A stretch of 64,000 bases of DNA from JACCTU01 sp963848525 (GCA_963848525.1 CAWKDZ010000001.1:620001-684000); one strand, 5' to 3'. Shown: positions 1 through 10,930, counted from the first letter of the stretch. Program-made: numbers and translations. The notes: a model not told the origin generated them from the sequence alone.

Positions 1-1
1 G

Positions 2-763
2 GCTGTGCACTTCGCGGACGGCCAGATCACGCTCGCCGAGGGCGACCCCGGCGAGGCGTCGAGGTCCCTCAAGCGCGCCCGCGACGAGTGGCAGGAGGTC
101 GGCGCGCCCTACGAGACCGCGCAGGCCCGCATGCTGCTCGGGCTCGCCTTCCGGCGGCAGGGCGACGAAGATGCGGCCACCGCCGAGCTGGACGCTGCGC
201 TCGCGGCGTTCGAGCGCCTCGGGGCGATGCTCGACGCCGAGCGGGCGAAGGAGCTGCTCGGCCGGCTCGAGACGCGCCGCACGTTCGTCTTCACCGACAT
301 CGTCGACTCGACGAAGCTGCTCGAGACGCTCGGCCCGGAGAAATGGAAGCGGCTCCTTGCCCGCCACGACGAGCTCCTGCGCGAGCGGATCGTGGAGAGC
401 GGCGGCCAGGTGATCAAGCAGACCGGCGACGGCTTCTTCGCGGCGTTCGACAACCCGAAGGCGGCGATCGAAGCGGCGGTGTCGATCCAGCGTGCGCTCG
501 CGGACGAGCTCGTCGCGCCCGACGTCCGGATCGGCGCGCACACCGGCGGGGCGTTCCACATCGGCGAGGACGCGGGCGACTACGGCGGACAGGGCGTGCA
601 CGTCGCGGCGCGGATCGGCGCGGCGGCCGGCGCAGCCGAGATCCTCGTCAGCCGCGAGACGCTCGACGGCGTCGGCACGGCGTTCCGCGTCTCCGAACCG
701 CGTCAGACCGAGCTCTCAGGCTTCGAGCAGCCTGTCGAGGTCGTCGCCGTCGACTGGCGGTAG
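2..763 (+). CDS. C-terminal part of a TPR plus class III nucleotide cyclase protein (5' end outside window)
   Basis: The frame is open to the left edge, so the gene is truncated by the window and the GTG at 5 is probably internal. The first ~90 residues form TPR-like helices (AQARMLLGLAFRRQGD). The rest is a class III adenylate/guanylate cyclase domain: FTDIVDSTKLLE carries the first metal-binding Asp, QTGDGFFAAFD the second, and GVHVAARIGAAA matches the conserved N/H-x-x-x-R segment. Known family proteins of this kind combine cyclase, ATPase and TPR modules and make cAMP or act as signalling scaffolds. Here the cyclase is at the C-terminus, the reverse of the gene at 62202. Substrate specificity cannot be read from the motifs. 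Confidence 0.85.
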   Translation, partial: AVHFADGQITLAEGDPGEASRSLKRARDEWQEVGAPYETAQARMLLGLAFRRQGDEDAATAELDAALAAFERLGAMLDAERAKELLGRLETRRTFVFTDIVDSTKLLETLGPEKWKRLLARHDELLRERIVESGGQVIKQTGDGFFAAFDNPKAAIEAAVSIQRALADELVAPDVRIGAHTGGAFHIGEDAGDYGGQGVHVAARIGAAAGAAEILVSRETLDGVGTAFRVSEPRQTELSGFEQPVEVVAVDWR

Positions 764-799
764 CGGCGGCTGCTTTCCTGCTGCGATCAGCTCGCAGCG

Positions 800-1135
800 T
801 CAAGAGCGCGGAGTAGCCACCCGAAGCCGGTTGCCGTCCGGGTCTTCCAGGTCGCATTCCCGGCCGGCAAGACCTTCGTCGTCCACCGCCATGCCGAACT
901 CCCGTGCCACCGCGTCGATGTCCCTCACGTTCAGGTGAATCAGCGTGTTCGGTCTGGCGTCGCCCTTGTGCTCAGAGAGGTAGATGCGAGCTCGCCCACG
1001 GGCGACGGAAACGAACCACGGGAACCCCGGCTCGAACTGGTGCGCCCACTCCTTTTGGAATCCGAGCCGGCCATACCAATCCACCGCTCGACCCGCATCC
1101 TCGACATACAGCACCGGGATGACCTCTTCCTCCAA
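800..1135 (-). CDS. VOC superfamily (glyoxalase/bleomycin-resistance fold) protein
   Basis: The 111-residue protein has one betaalphabetabetabeta VOC module: VIPVLYVEDAGRAVDWYGRLGF at the N-terminus and ECDLEDPDGNRLRVA at the C-terminus, the usual D-P-(D/E)-G-N strand. Size fits a single-domain dimeric VOC protein. Family members range from metal-dependent lyases and dioxygenases to antibiotic-binding proteins, so the substrate is unknown. The start is a TTG at 1135, with no clear Shine-Dalgarno; it lies 11 bases after the stop of the damaged VOC gene upstream, which suggests co-transcription of two related genes. Confidence 0.75.
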   Translation of the reverse strand: MEEEVIPVLYVEDAGRAVDWYGRLGFQKEWAHQFEPGFPWFVSVARGRARIYLSEHKGDARPNTLIHLNVRDIDAVAREFGMAVDDEGLAGRECDLEDPDGNRLRVATPRS

Positions 1136-1146
1136 GCGCGCGAAGG

Positions 1147-1654
1147 CTATGTTCCGCTGCGGTCGATCAGCTCGACTCGGTAGTCATCTGGATCGCGCAC
1201 GAAGCAGATGCGTGAGCCGCCCTCGCGCACGCGGTACGGCTCGCGCTCCGGCTCGATGCCCTGTCCCTTGCTGCCGGTCGATCAGCTCGATTCGGTACTC
1301 GTCCGGGTCGCGCACGAAGCAGATCCGCGAGCCGCCCTCGCGCACGCGGTACGGCTCGCGCTCCGGCTCGATCCCCTGCCCTTGAGCTGCTCGAGCGTGT
1401 CGTCGAGGTCGTCGACGGCGAGCGCGATGTGGCCGTAGCCGGTGCCCGAGCTCGTACGTCCGGCCGTCGTGGTTGAACGTCAGCTCGAGCTCCTCGTCCT
1501 GGCCGGGCACGCCGAAGAAGTAGTTCGTCGCCTCCTTCTCGCCGTCGCGGACGATGTCCATGTCGCGGCGGAATTCGAGGCCGAGCGCCTCGTAGAAGGC
1601 GCGGCTCTTCTCGGGGTCGGTGATGCGGTACATCGTGTGCAGGTATCGGGTCAT
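1147..1654 (-). pseudogene. Lactoylglutathione-lyase-like VOC gene with two frame breaks and a duplicated 3' end
   Basis: From the ATG at 1654 the protein reads MTRYLHTMYRITDPEKSRAF and continues as a canonical glyoxalase I-like protein (FFGVPGQDEELELTFNHDG). At ~1446 an extra G (ccc on the plus strand) shifts the frame, and the expected GYGHIALAVDDLDDT is found in the next frame. At ~1379 a missing base restores the first frame, giving GIEPEREPYRVREGGSR and DPDEYRIELIDR. Immediately after, the same ~110-base stretch appears a second time (see repeat at 1161-1384), in another frame and ending ELIDRSGT and TAG at 1147. Either a decayed gene or an assembly chimera of two alleles. Function by family: glutathione-dependent methylglyoxal detoxification, though many actinobacterial homologues have other roles. 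Confidence 0.65.
1161..1384. repeat. Direct tandem repeat, two ~110-bp copies, 115-bp period
   Basis: Copy A (1161-1269) and copy B (1276-1383) both begin with GGTCGATCAGCTCGA and end in a CCCTT-type segment. They differ by about nine substitutions and one missing base in copy B. Most differences fall at synonymous third positions of the VOC reading frame; the amino-acid changes are E/D and I/V. Divergence of that kind is expected between two homologous alleles or paralogues, not for a fresh slippage duplication. Confidence 0.9.
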
Positions 1655-1738
1655 GACGGCATCGTAAGGGGACGGCGTCGATGCGATCGGAGGTTGTCGC
1701 GTGGCCCGAGATGAGTCACACTGACCCTCACAAGCGGA

Positions 1739-3004
1739 GTGGGGGTTGTTTCGATGAAGGTCGGCATCTCCGCTGCGGCGTTCCATGCCCGAGGGGGAGC
1801 GCGTCTTCGCGTGGTCGCGTGCGCGGTCGCCCTGCTCGTCGCCTTGGGAATCGCCGCTGGGGGGTCTGCGAGAAGCACCGGCGCCGCGCCTCCCCTGGTC
1901 CAGGTCACGGCGAAGGAGCTGCGCCTGAGGCAGCCGCTGGCCGCCCTCGCCGCCGAAGGAAAACGCGTGGCCTTCGCCTTCTGCAACCAATTGCTCGGGG
2001 TCTGGCGCCCCGGAGCGAGCGGCGTGACGCGGCTCGGTCCCTCGGCCCAGTGGACCTGCCCGCCGCCGCGAGGGCTCGAGAGGACCTACAGCCTCGCCTT
2101 CGCCGGGGATCGCGTCGCGTGGGTCGCCCACGCGGGTGGGATCACCGTCACGAATCTGTTGTTCCTCGTCGTGCTCGGCCAGCCGCAGGCGATCACGATC
2201 GCGGCTGACGTCGCGTACTGCTGCCGCAGCCTCGATCCCGACCTCAACCGGATGGGCGACGTGTACGGGGACGGCCGCTTCATCGCTTTCAGCTCACGTG
2301 TGAAGTGCGGTGACCCCGGCGCGCCCGGCTGCACGACCCCCACACGAACGTTGCTCAGCCAGACCGTGTGGCGACTGCAGCGGCCGCCTTTCCAGGCGCA
2401 GTGTGTGAACAAGCCGGGACCGTGTGTCCAGCTCGCCACCCGCAACGACACTCTCCAGCCGCTGTCGGTCGACTCGGACCGTGTCGTGATGCGCCTTGCG
2501 AGCGGTGCACTCGAGATTCGAACACCCAACGGCGCATCGATTCGTCAACTGCCGGGCCTGGCAGGACTGACGCGTGGCGCCGAGCTGATGGGCCGCCGCC
2601 TCGTCGTCCTCGTTCCCGGACAGCTTCGCGTGTACCACGCCGTGACCGGTGCCCTGATCCGAACGCGCCCGCTGCCGAACGTCCCCAGCGGCGGCGTCTG
2701 CGGCATGCCGCCGTGCCCGACGATCACGCTGCAGCTGGTCGACGCGGCCCGAGGACTCGTGGCCTACATCCAGTCGGGAAAGCTCCATCTGCTCCGGCTG
2801 AGGGACGGACGCAACCGTGTCGTGGGGAATGCCACCGACGCACGCTTCGGTGACGCGGGTCTCTTCTACGCGTACAGCGCCGCCGGCTCCGTGGGTGTCG
2901 CGCATCCGGTTCGTGCGGTGGGCGGCGCTTCCGGTTCGACCTTAGGCCGCGGCGGCCCGCCCGAACGTTTCTCCTGGGCGACGGCGTGGAAGTACCGAAG
3001 GTGA
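1739..3004 (+). CDS. Secreted beta-propeller-like protein of unknown function
   Basis: 421 residues from GTG 1739; ATG 1754 is an equally good start that still precedes the signal sequence. The N-terminus has arginines followed by a hydrophobic core (VVACAVALLVALGIAAGG), a Sec signal peptide. The mature part has repeating strand segments such as KRVAFAFCN, DRVAWVAHAGG, RFIAFSSRV, DRVVMRLASG and RGLVAYIQSGKLHLLRL, spaced ~50-60 residues like blades of a propeller (WD40/TolB type). It has several cysteine pairs, consistent with an extracytoplasmic location. It ends three bases before the PQQ dehydrogenase start and is probably co-transcribed with it. No catalytic motif is recognised. Confidence 0.75.
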   Translation: MGVVSMKVGISAAAFHARGGARLRVVACAVALLVALGIAAGGSARSTGAAPPLVQVTAKELRLRQPLAALAAEGKRVAFAFCNQLLGVWRPGASGVTRLGPSAQWTCPPPRGLERTYSLAFAGDRVAWVAHAGGITVTNLLFLVVLGQPQAITIAADVAYCCRSLDPDLNRMGDVYGDGRFIAFSSRVKCGDPGAPGCTTPTRTLLSQTVWRLQRPPFQAQCVNKPGPCVQLATRNDTLQPLSVDSDRVVMRLASGALEIRTPNGASIRQLPGLAGLTRGAELMGRRLVVLVPGQLRVYHAVTGALIRTRPLPNVPSGGVCGMPPCPTITLQLVDAARGLVAYIQSGKLHLLRLRDGRNRVVGNATDARFGDAGLFYAYSAAGSVGVAHPVRAVGGASGSTLGRGGPPERFSWATAWKYRR

Positions 3005-3007
3005 CGA

Positions 3008-4882
3008 ATGTCGATCCGGGGACGCCTCTTCCTCGTGTGCGCCGCCCTCCTCGCAGCCGCGCTGCTGGGCGCATGTGGCGGCGACGACGGCCCCGACGTG
3101 CCGGAAGGCGCCCCCGCTGAGGCGGCGGACTTCGCCGAGGAGTGGCCGACTCCGAACGGCGACCTGAAGAACCGCCGCGTCGCAGACAGCAGCGAGATCA
3201 ACTCGGAGAACGTCGACCAGCTCGGGATCGCCTGGACGGTGCCGATCGAGGGCGGCGGGACGTTCGGCAACTACGCGTCCACCCCGATCATCGCCGACGG
3301 CGTCGTCTACACCCAGGACCTGACGTCCAACGTCAAGGCGATCGACCTCGAGACCGGCGAGGTCCGCTGGAGCCGCGACTACGACTCCCCGACCGTCGGC
3401 CCGAACGGCGTCACGATCGGCTACGACAAGGTCTACGGGGCCACCGTCGAGTTCGCGTTCGCGCTCGACCGCGAGACCGGCGAGGAGGTCTGGCGCTCCG
3501 AGAAGCTGACGAGGAACGAGAACGAAGGCATCGACATGGCGCCTGCCGTGTTCGACGACACGCTCTACGTCTCGACGGTGCCCGGGAACACGAAGTCGTT
3601 CTACAAGGGCAACGGCGCAGGCGTCCTCTTCGCCCTCGACGCGGAGACGGGTCAGGAGAAGTGGAAGTTCTGGACGGTTCCCGAGAACCTCTGGAGCAAC
3701 CAGCACACCGACATCAACAGCGGCGGCGGCCTCTGGCACCCGCCCGCGTTCGACGACGACGGCGACGTCTACGTCGCGGTGGCCAACCCCGCGCCGTGGC
3801 CGGGGACGGAGGAGCTTCCGTGGGGGTCGAGCCGTCCGGGGCCGAACCTCTACACGAACAGCATCGTCAAGCTGAACCCGGAGAACGGCGAGGTGATCTG
3901 GCATCGCCAGGTCCTCCCCCACGACGTCTACGACTGGGACCTCCAGCTGCCGCCGATCCTCGTCGACGACGGCGACCGCGAGCTCGTCCTCGCCGCCGGC
4001 AAGCTGGGCTACGTCTACGGAATCGACGCGGAGAACGGCGAGGTCGTCTGGGAGCGCGCCGTCGGCAAGCACAACGGCCACGACAAGGACAACGAGGGGC
4101 CGCTCGAGGGCGACTACGACGAGATGCCGGAGTTCCCGATCACGATCCTGCCCGGGATCCTCGGCGGCGTCGAGACCCAGATGGCCAGCGCCGACGGCAT
4201 CGTCTACGCCCCGATCGTGAACCTCCCCACGGTGTTCAAGTCGGCGACCGAGTTCGACCTCCAGATCCCGAAGGGAACGGGCGGGATGACGGCGCTCGAG
4301 GTGAGCGACGGCTCGGTCGAGTGGAACCGCGAGCTGCCGCAGCCCGCCTACGGCGCGGCCACGATCTCGAACGACCTCGTGTTCACGACGACGTTCGATG
4401 GCAAGCTGCTCGCGATCAACCGCGAGGGCGGGAACATCGTCTGGGAAGAGCAGATGCCGGCCGGGACGAACGCCACGCTCGCGATCGTCGGTGACACACT
4501 CGTGACGGCCGCGAGCTTCCCGCAGTCCAAGGACCAGCGGCCGGTGATCATCGCGTACCGGCTCGGCGCGACCGGCCAGGTCGGAGGCACCACCGGCACG
4601 ACGACCGGAGGCGCGGCCGAGTCCGGCGAGGCGATCTTCGTCCAGAACTGCGGAAGCTGCCACACGCTCGGCGCAGCCGGCACGTCGGGCGAGATCGGGC
4701 CGAACCTCGACGACTTGCGACCCGACGCCACGACGGTCGAGACGAAGGTCCGCAACGGCGGCGGCGGAATGCCGGCGTTCGAGGGGCGGCTGAGCGACAC
4801 GGAGATCACCGCCGTGTCGCAGTACGTCGCCGAGAATGCGGGCAGCGCCGACTCGGGCGATCAGGGCGGCGGCGGGCCGTAG
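3008..4882 (+). CDS. Lipoprotein PQQ-dependent dehydrogenase with C-terminal cytochrome c domain
   Basis: 624 residues. The signal peptide ends in a lipobox (LLGAC), so the protein is predicted to be anchored outside the membrane. Residues ~40-530 are a quinoprotein propeller with repeated docking motifs of the form (D/E)-x-x-T/N-G-x-x-x-W: ETGEVRWSRD, ETGEEVWRSE, ETGQEKWKFW, ENGEVIWHRQ, ENGEVVWERA. The last ~95 residues are a class I cytochrome c with heme motif CGSCH near base 4650 and a distal MPAF Met. Family members oxidise alcohols or sugars and pass electrons to the fused heme and then the respiratory chain. The adjacent-Cys pair of methanol dehydrogenases was not seen, so substrate is uncertain. 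No pqq biosynthesis genes are in the window. Confidence 0.88.
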   Translation: MSIRGRLFLVCAALLAAALLGACGGDDGPDVPEGAPAEAADFAEEWPTPNGDLKNRRVADSSEINSENVDQLGIAWTVPIEGGGTFGNYASTPIIADGVVYTQDLTSNVKAIDLETGEVRWSRDYDSPTVGPNGVTIGYDKVYGATVEFAFALDRETGEEVWRSEKLTRNENEGIDMAPAVFDDTLYVSTVPGNTKSFYKGNGAGVLFALDAETGQEKWKFWTVPENLWSNQHTDINSGGGLWHPPAFDDDGDVYVAVANPAPWPGTEELPWGSSRPGPNLYTNSIVKLNPENGEVIWHRQVLPHDVYDWDLQLPPILVDDGDRELVLAAGKLGYVYGIDAENGEVVWERAVGKHNGHDKDNEGPLEGDYDEMPEFPITILPGILGGVETQMASADGIVYAPIVNLPTVFKSATEFDLQIPKGTGGMTALEVSDGSVEWNRELPQPAYGAATISNDLVFTTTFDGKLLAINREGGNIVWEEQMPAGTNATLAIVGDTLVTAASFPQSKDQRPVIIAYRLGATGQVGGTTGTTTGGAAESGEAIFVQNCGSCHTLGAAGTSGEIGPNLDDLRPDATTVETKVRNGGGGMPAFEGRLSDTEITAVSQYVAENAGSADSGDQGGGGP

Positions 4883-5391
4883 CCCGCACCCAGGTCCTCG
4901 GCGATCAGCCCGTAGATGACGCCGTCGACCCACTCGCCGTGGCGCCAGTACGCCTTCCGCCGGACGCCCTCGCGCACGAAGCCGGACCGCTCGGCGTGGC
5001 GGATCGCCCGCTCGTTGAACGCGTAGATCTCGAGCTGGAGGCGGTGGAAGCCGAGGTCGGCGAGCAGGTGGCGCTGCAGTAGGCGCGCGGCCTCGTCGGC
5101 GAGGTGGCGTCCGCGGAAGCTCGGGTGGATCGCGAGCCCGCCGAGCTGGGCGATCCGGCTGCGCTTGTTCTCGACGCGGAAGCCCATCACGCCGGCCGGC
5201 TCGCCGTCGACCTCGACGACGAAGCGGCCGAAGTCCTCCGGCTCGCGCTCCGAGCGCGCGATCTCCTCGAGCAGCTCCTCGCGCGTGGTCGCACGGCGGG
5301 CGGACAGGTACGGGTCGACGTCCTCGTGCGTCGTCAGCTCGACGAGGAAGTCGACGTCGTCCGGGCGCGCCCGGCGGATGGCGACGCTCAC
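4861..5391 (-). CDS. GNAT-family N-acetyltransferase (RimJ/RimL-like)
   Basis: 176 residues from GTG 5391. The acetyl-CoA site is visible as LGGLAIHPSFRGRHLADEAA, followed by LGFHRLQLEIYAFNERAIRH and AERSGFVREGVRRKAYW, the usual order of GNAT motifs A and B. The family acetylates N-terminal amines of ribosomal proteins or small molecules; the target is unknown. The stop region overlaps the 3' end of the convergent PQQ gene by 22 bases. Its start overlaps the stop of the EamA gene by four bases (GTGA), so the two are likely translationally coupled. Confidence 0.85.
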   Translation of the reverse strand: MSVAIRRARPDDVDFLVELTTHEDVDPYLSARRATTREELLEEIARSEREPEDFGRFVVEVDGEPAGVMGFRVENKRSRIAQLGGLAIHPSFRGRHLADEAARLLQRHLLADLGFHRLQLEIYAFNERAIRHAERSGFVREGVRRKAYWRHGEWVDGVIYGLIAEDLGAGYGPPPP

Positions 5392-6284
5392 GGTCGCGCG
5401 GGCTCGACGGCTTCGGGCTCGGCCTCAGGCTTCACGAGACCCGACCCGAGCGCGACCCCGCTCAGGATCAGCGCCAGCCCGAGCAGCATCAGGCCGGTGA
5501 CCACCTCGTCGAGCAGGAACGCGCCGTACAGGAGCGCCGTGACCGGCATCAGGTAGGTGACGAACCCCGCGCGCAGCGCCCCGTAGTCGCCGATCAGCCT
5601 CATGAACATCAGGATCCCGAGCCCAGTGCCGGCGACGCCGAGCGCGAGCACGGAGGCGGCCGCTTCCCAGCCCGGCAGCTCGCTCGGCGCCTGCGCCAGG
5701 CCGAAGGGCAGGAGCGCGATCGTGGCGCCGGTGATGGTCGCCGTCGAGAGCGTGATCCCGTCGAGCCTGACGGTCTCGCGCTGGAGCATGATGCTGGCCA
5801 GCGCGTAGAGGAACGAGGCCGCCACGACCGCGAGCGTGCCTGCGATCGCCCACGCGCCGACGTCGGGCTGCGCGCCGGTGAGCACGCCGACCCCGAGCAG
5901 ACCCAGGGCGATCCCGACGACGCGCAGGCCGGTGGCCCGCTCGCTGTGGGCGAGCCAGATCGCGAGGATCGCGACGAAGAGCGGCACGGTCGCGTTCGCG
6001 ATCGCCGCAACCCCCGAGTCGATGTGCTTTTGGCCCCAAGCGATCAGGGTGAAGGGCGCCGCGCTGTTGATCACGCCGAGGGCGAACACGCGCCAGCCGG
6101 CGCGGCGGAGCCGGCCCAGGATCCCGCGCACGGCCATCAGCGTGCCCAGGAAGATCGTGGCGATCACGAGCCGCCCGGCCATCAGCGTCGTCGGCTCGAG
6201 GTCGCGGAGGGCGATCTCGATGAAGAGGTAGGACGCGCCCCAGATCGCCGCGAGAGTGACGAGCAGGACGACGTACGCGCGCAC
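5388..6284 (-). CDS. EamA/DMT-superfamily transporter
   Basis: 298 residues from GTG 6284 with about ten hydrophobic helices arranged as two EamA repeats (first begins VVLLVTLAAIWGASYLFIEI, second near AIAGTLAVVAASFLYALASI). Features typical of the family include the GxxFxxxA-like N-terminal helix and AAPFTLIAWGQKHIDSGVAA. These carriers export amino acids, metabolites or drugs; no substrate can be named. It is the first gene of a two-gene unit with the GNAT gene. About 210 bases separate it from purL on the opposite strand. Confidence 0.87.
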   Translation of the reverse strand: MRAYVVLLVTLAAIWGASYLFIEIALRDLEPTTLMAGRLVIATIFLGTLMAVRGILGRLRRAGWRVFALGVINSAAPFTLIAWGQKHIDSGVAAIANATVPLFVAILAIWLAHSERATGLRVVGIALGLLGVGVLTGAQPDVGAWAIAGTLAVVAASFLYALASIMLQRETVRLDGITLSTATITGATIALLPFGLAQAPSELPGWEAAASVLALGVAGTGLGILMFMRLIGDYGALRAGFVTYLMPVTALLYGAFLLDEVVTGLMLLGLALILSGVALGSGLVKPEAEPEAVEPARP

Positions 6285-6391
6285 CTTCCGAGGCTACCGA
6301 GGGCGACCGGGGACGCCGCCGACGTTCGGCCGGTGGCCGAGCGGCGATGCGGGGGCGGTCATGACCAAGCCGGGGGCCGCACTCACGCGAA

Positions 6392-6413
6392 GGCCAGGCT
6401 GATGAGCCTGGCC
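6392..6413. other. Perfect hairpin in the purL leader
   Basis: GGCCAGGCT and AGCCTGGCC form a 9-bp perfect stem around a GATG loop, about 85 bases upstream of the proposed purL start. No T tract follows, so it is not a classical intrinsic terminator. It could be part of a leader structure or an end point for transcripts. No purine riboswitch core was found in the 6285-6496 gap; I see nothing else there. Confidence 0.5.
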
Positions 6414-6496
6414 GAGCGGGAGGGTGGACCCCGGCGCAGCGTCAGGGCCGTCACCGCGCGCCGGGCGGCCGCCGGTCGAGCGTCTAGAGTGGACTT

Positions 6497-8421
<1,925 letters not shown>

Positions 8422-8422
<1 letters not shown>

Positions 8423-9834
8423 TGTGCGGCGTCTTCGGCATCCGCTCGCCCGCGCGCGACGTCGCGCGGATCGCCTACTTCGGGCTCTTCGCGCTCCAGC
8501 ACCGGGGGCAGGAGTCGGCCGGGATCGCGGTCTCGGACCAGGGCCGGCTGACGGCGCTCCGGGAGATGGGGCTCGTCACGCAGGCGTTCTCGGAGGAGAA
8601 GCTGCGGGGACTGCGCGGCGAGCTCGCGATCGGGCACACGCGCTACTCGACGACCGGCTCGACGCACTGGGCGAACGCGCAGCCGATCGTCCACCACGGC
8701 AGTGCGCGAACAATCGCCCTCGGCCACAACGGCAACCTGACCAACGCCGAGGCGCTCCGCGAGGAGCTCCGCGCACGCGGACTTCGCGTCAACACGACGT
8801 CTGACAGCGAGCTGATCGCGGCGCTGATCGCGAACGAGGAAGGTCCGCTCGAAGAGGCGGTCGCGCAGACGATGCGACGTCTCGACGGCGCGTTCTCCGT
8901 CGTCGCGCTCGCGGAGGACCGGCTGCTCGCCTTCCGCGATCCGCGTGGGATGCGTCCGCTCTGCCTCGGCCAGATCGGTGACGACTGGGTCGTCGCGTCG
9001 GAAACGTGCGCGCTCGACCTGGTCGGCGCGCGCTGGGTGCGGGAAGTGGATCGCGGCGAGGTCGCCTCGATCGGCGACGACGGCGTGCGCTCGATCCGGG
9101 CCGTCGAGCCGCAGAACGGCGGCGCCCTCTGCATCTTCGAGTTCTTCTACCTCGCCCGGCCCGACTCGCGGCTCGCAGGGATCGAGGTGCACTCGGCGCG
9201 TGTGCGCATGGGCGAGCGGCTCGCCGAGGAAGCGCCGGTCGAGGCCGACCTCGTCCTCCCCATCCCCGACTCGGGCACGCCCGCTGCGATCGGGTTCGCA
9301 CGCGCGACGGGGATCCCGTTCAGCGAGGGGCTGATCAAGAACCGCTACGTCGGCCGGACGTTCATCGAGCCGGAGCAGGGCCTGCGCGAGCAGGGCATCC
9401 GGCTCAAGTTCAACCCGCTCGCGGAGGTGGCCGGCCGGCGCGTCGTCGTTGTCGACGACTCGATCGTGCGCGGCAACACCACGCGCCAGATCGTGCGCAT
9501 GCTCTTCGACGCCGGCGCGAGCGAGGTGCACGTGCGCATCTCGTCGCCGCCGATCATCGGCCCGTGCTTCTACGGGATCGACTTCGCCGACGAGGACGAG
9601 CTGATCGCTTCACGCCGGAGCGTCGAGAACGTGCGCTCGTTCATCGGCGCGACGTCGCTCGCCTACCTCTCGCTCGACGGCCTCCAGGAGTCGACGCGGC
9701 GCCCCGCGTCCGAGCTCTGCCGCGCCTGCCTGACCGGCGAGTACCCGACGGCCGTTCCGACAGACGCGGCGAAGCTTCGTTTCGAGCCGGTTACTGCTCC
9801 AGGACGCGGCTCGCCTTCGCGATCCCGCGACTGA
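8422..9834 (+). CDS. purF: Amidophosphoribosyltransferase
   Basis: First committed step of purine synthesis: PRPP + glutamine to phosphoribosylamine. The N-terminus MCGVFGI exposes the catalytic Cys after Met removal, with no propeptide to cleave. The glutaminase domain has LQHRGQESAGIAV, GHTRYSTTG and GHNGNLTN. The PRTase domain has RVVVVDDSIVRGNTTRQIV. Cysteines in ALCIFEFFY and ELCRACLTGEYP match the [4Fe-4S]-bearing Bacillus-type enzymes. 470 residues, normal length. The start overlaps the purL stop by one base, so translation is probably coupled. The 3' end overlaps a convergent small gene by 44 bases. Confidence 0.96.
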
Positions 9835-10066
9835 GCAGGTAGGCGGCGGTCGTCCACTTGAAGAAGTCGAGCCAGAACGCGGAGCCGAGCGGGTCGGCGA
9901 TCCACGTGACGAGCATCGCGAGCACGAGCGCGAGCACGTAGACGACGAGCTCGGCGTTGCCCGGGACGGGCAGGCGCGCCATGTCGGGCATGTTCCCCCA
10001 CGCCGGGCCGGCGGACGTCGTCGGGCCGGTCGTCGGGGTGGTGTCTTCGGGCGGTGTCGTTGACAT
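9791..10066 (-). CDS. Small membrane protein of unknown function
   Basis: 91 residues from ATG 10066, chosen because AGGAG lies five bases upstream. A Thr/Pro-rich N-terminal ~35 residues is followed by one or two helices (NAELVVYVLALVLAMLVTWI and FFKWTTAAYLLSRGIA). The gene lies 32 bases downstream of ctaG on the same strand and probably shares its transcript, which hints at a role near the respiratory chain. No family was recognised. Confidence 0.6.
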   Translation of the reverse strand: MSTTPPEDTTPTTGPTTSAGPAWGNMPDMARLPVPGNAELVVYVLALVLAMLVTWIADPLGSAFWLDFFKWTTAAYLLSRGIAKASRVLEQ

Positions 10067-10098
10067 GCCGCTCCTGTTCGCCCCGGAGAGGCGCGATC

Positions 10099-10911
10099 CT
10101 ACGAGAGGTCTTCGGCCCGCCCGTAGCGCACCGCGCGCTCGACGGTGCGCGGGTCGCCGCCGCGTTCGAGCAGCTCCTGCCGTCGCTCGCCCTCGGCGAA
10201 GAGCCGCAGGAAGAGCCAGGCGAACGCTGCGAAGGTGACGAGCGAGCCCCAGACGAGCATCACCGTGCCCGCAGCGGCCTGGTCCGAGAGGCCGACGTCG
10301 GCGTACGGGTCGTAGAAGAGCGTGTCCGACCAGAGAAAGACGTTGGCGAGCAGCGTCGAAGCGAGCCGCACGGCGACGATGAACGCGAGCTTCGCGCCCG
10401 AGCCGAACCACGCCGGGCCGGGCAGCGTCTCCAGGATCGCCGCCCACATCAGGATCCCCGCGGTGAAGAACGAGAGGTGCTGGAGCGCATGGACGAGGTC
10501 GTTGTCGATCGCTCCCTCGTACGCGAACGGGAGATGCCAGAGGTAGAGGTTCGCGACCCAGATCGGCAGCGCGACGAGCGGGTGAATGAGCACGCGCAGC
10601 GCTCGCGCCGGCGGGAGCGCGAGCAGCGGCCGGAGGAGCGGGCCGGTCAGCCCCGCCAGGAGCAGGAGCGGCGCCAGGTCTCCGAGCAGCAGGTGCTGGA
10701 CCATGTGGAACGCGAAGCGCTCATCGCCGAGCGCGGCGATCGGCGAGACGAGCGCGACGAGCAGTGTCAGCAGGCCGAGCGCGAAGAGAGCGACCCGCCA
10801 CCAGGGCACGGGCGTCCCGCGGCGGGCGAGCGTTCGCGCGCGCAGCGCGTACGCGCCGCCGACGGTGGCGACGCCGGCGAGCTGGAACGGGTCGAAGGTC
10901 CAGTCGCCCAC
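10099..10911 (-). CDS. ctaG: Cytochrome c oxidase assembly factor CtaG (caa3 type)
   Basis: 270 residues with about seven transmembrane helices. The conserved histidine-bearing segments of the caa3_CtaG family are clear: ERFAFHMVQHLLLGDLAPLL, NLYLWHLPFAYEGA and LVHALQHLSFFTAG. The family is needed for assembly of the Cu centre of caa3 oxidases in Bacillus-type and actinobacterial systems. Start is GTG 10911. It is divergent from the DUF2157 gene across a 56-bp AT-rich spacer with a dyad. No oxidase subunit genes are in the window. Confidence 0.88.
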   Translation of the reverse strand: MGDWTFDPFQLAGVATVGGAYALRARTLARRGTPVPWWRVALFALGLLTLLVALVSPIAALGDERFAFHMVQHLLLGDLAPLLLLAGLTGPLLRPLLALPPARALRVLIHPLVALPIWVANLYLWHLPFAYEGAIDNDLVHALQHLSFFTAGILMWAAILETLPGPAWFGSGAKLAFIVAVRLASTLLANVFLWSDTLFYDPYADVGLSDQAAAGTVMLVWGSLVTFAAFAWLFLRLFAEGERRQELLERGGDPRTVERAVRYGRAEDLS

Positions 10912-10930
10912 TGACGCGAGTGTAGGAGGC

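Noticed and set aside
2942..4933. 663-codon minus-strand open frame opposite the PQQ gene
   Set aside because: Arg/Leu/Val-rich composition typical of antisense frames in GC-rich DNA, no motifs, and fully overlapped by a clear dehydrogenase.
6285..6496. Purine riboswitch before purL
   Set aside because: The conserved purine-aptamer core was not seen; only a single perfect hairpin is present.
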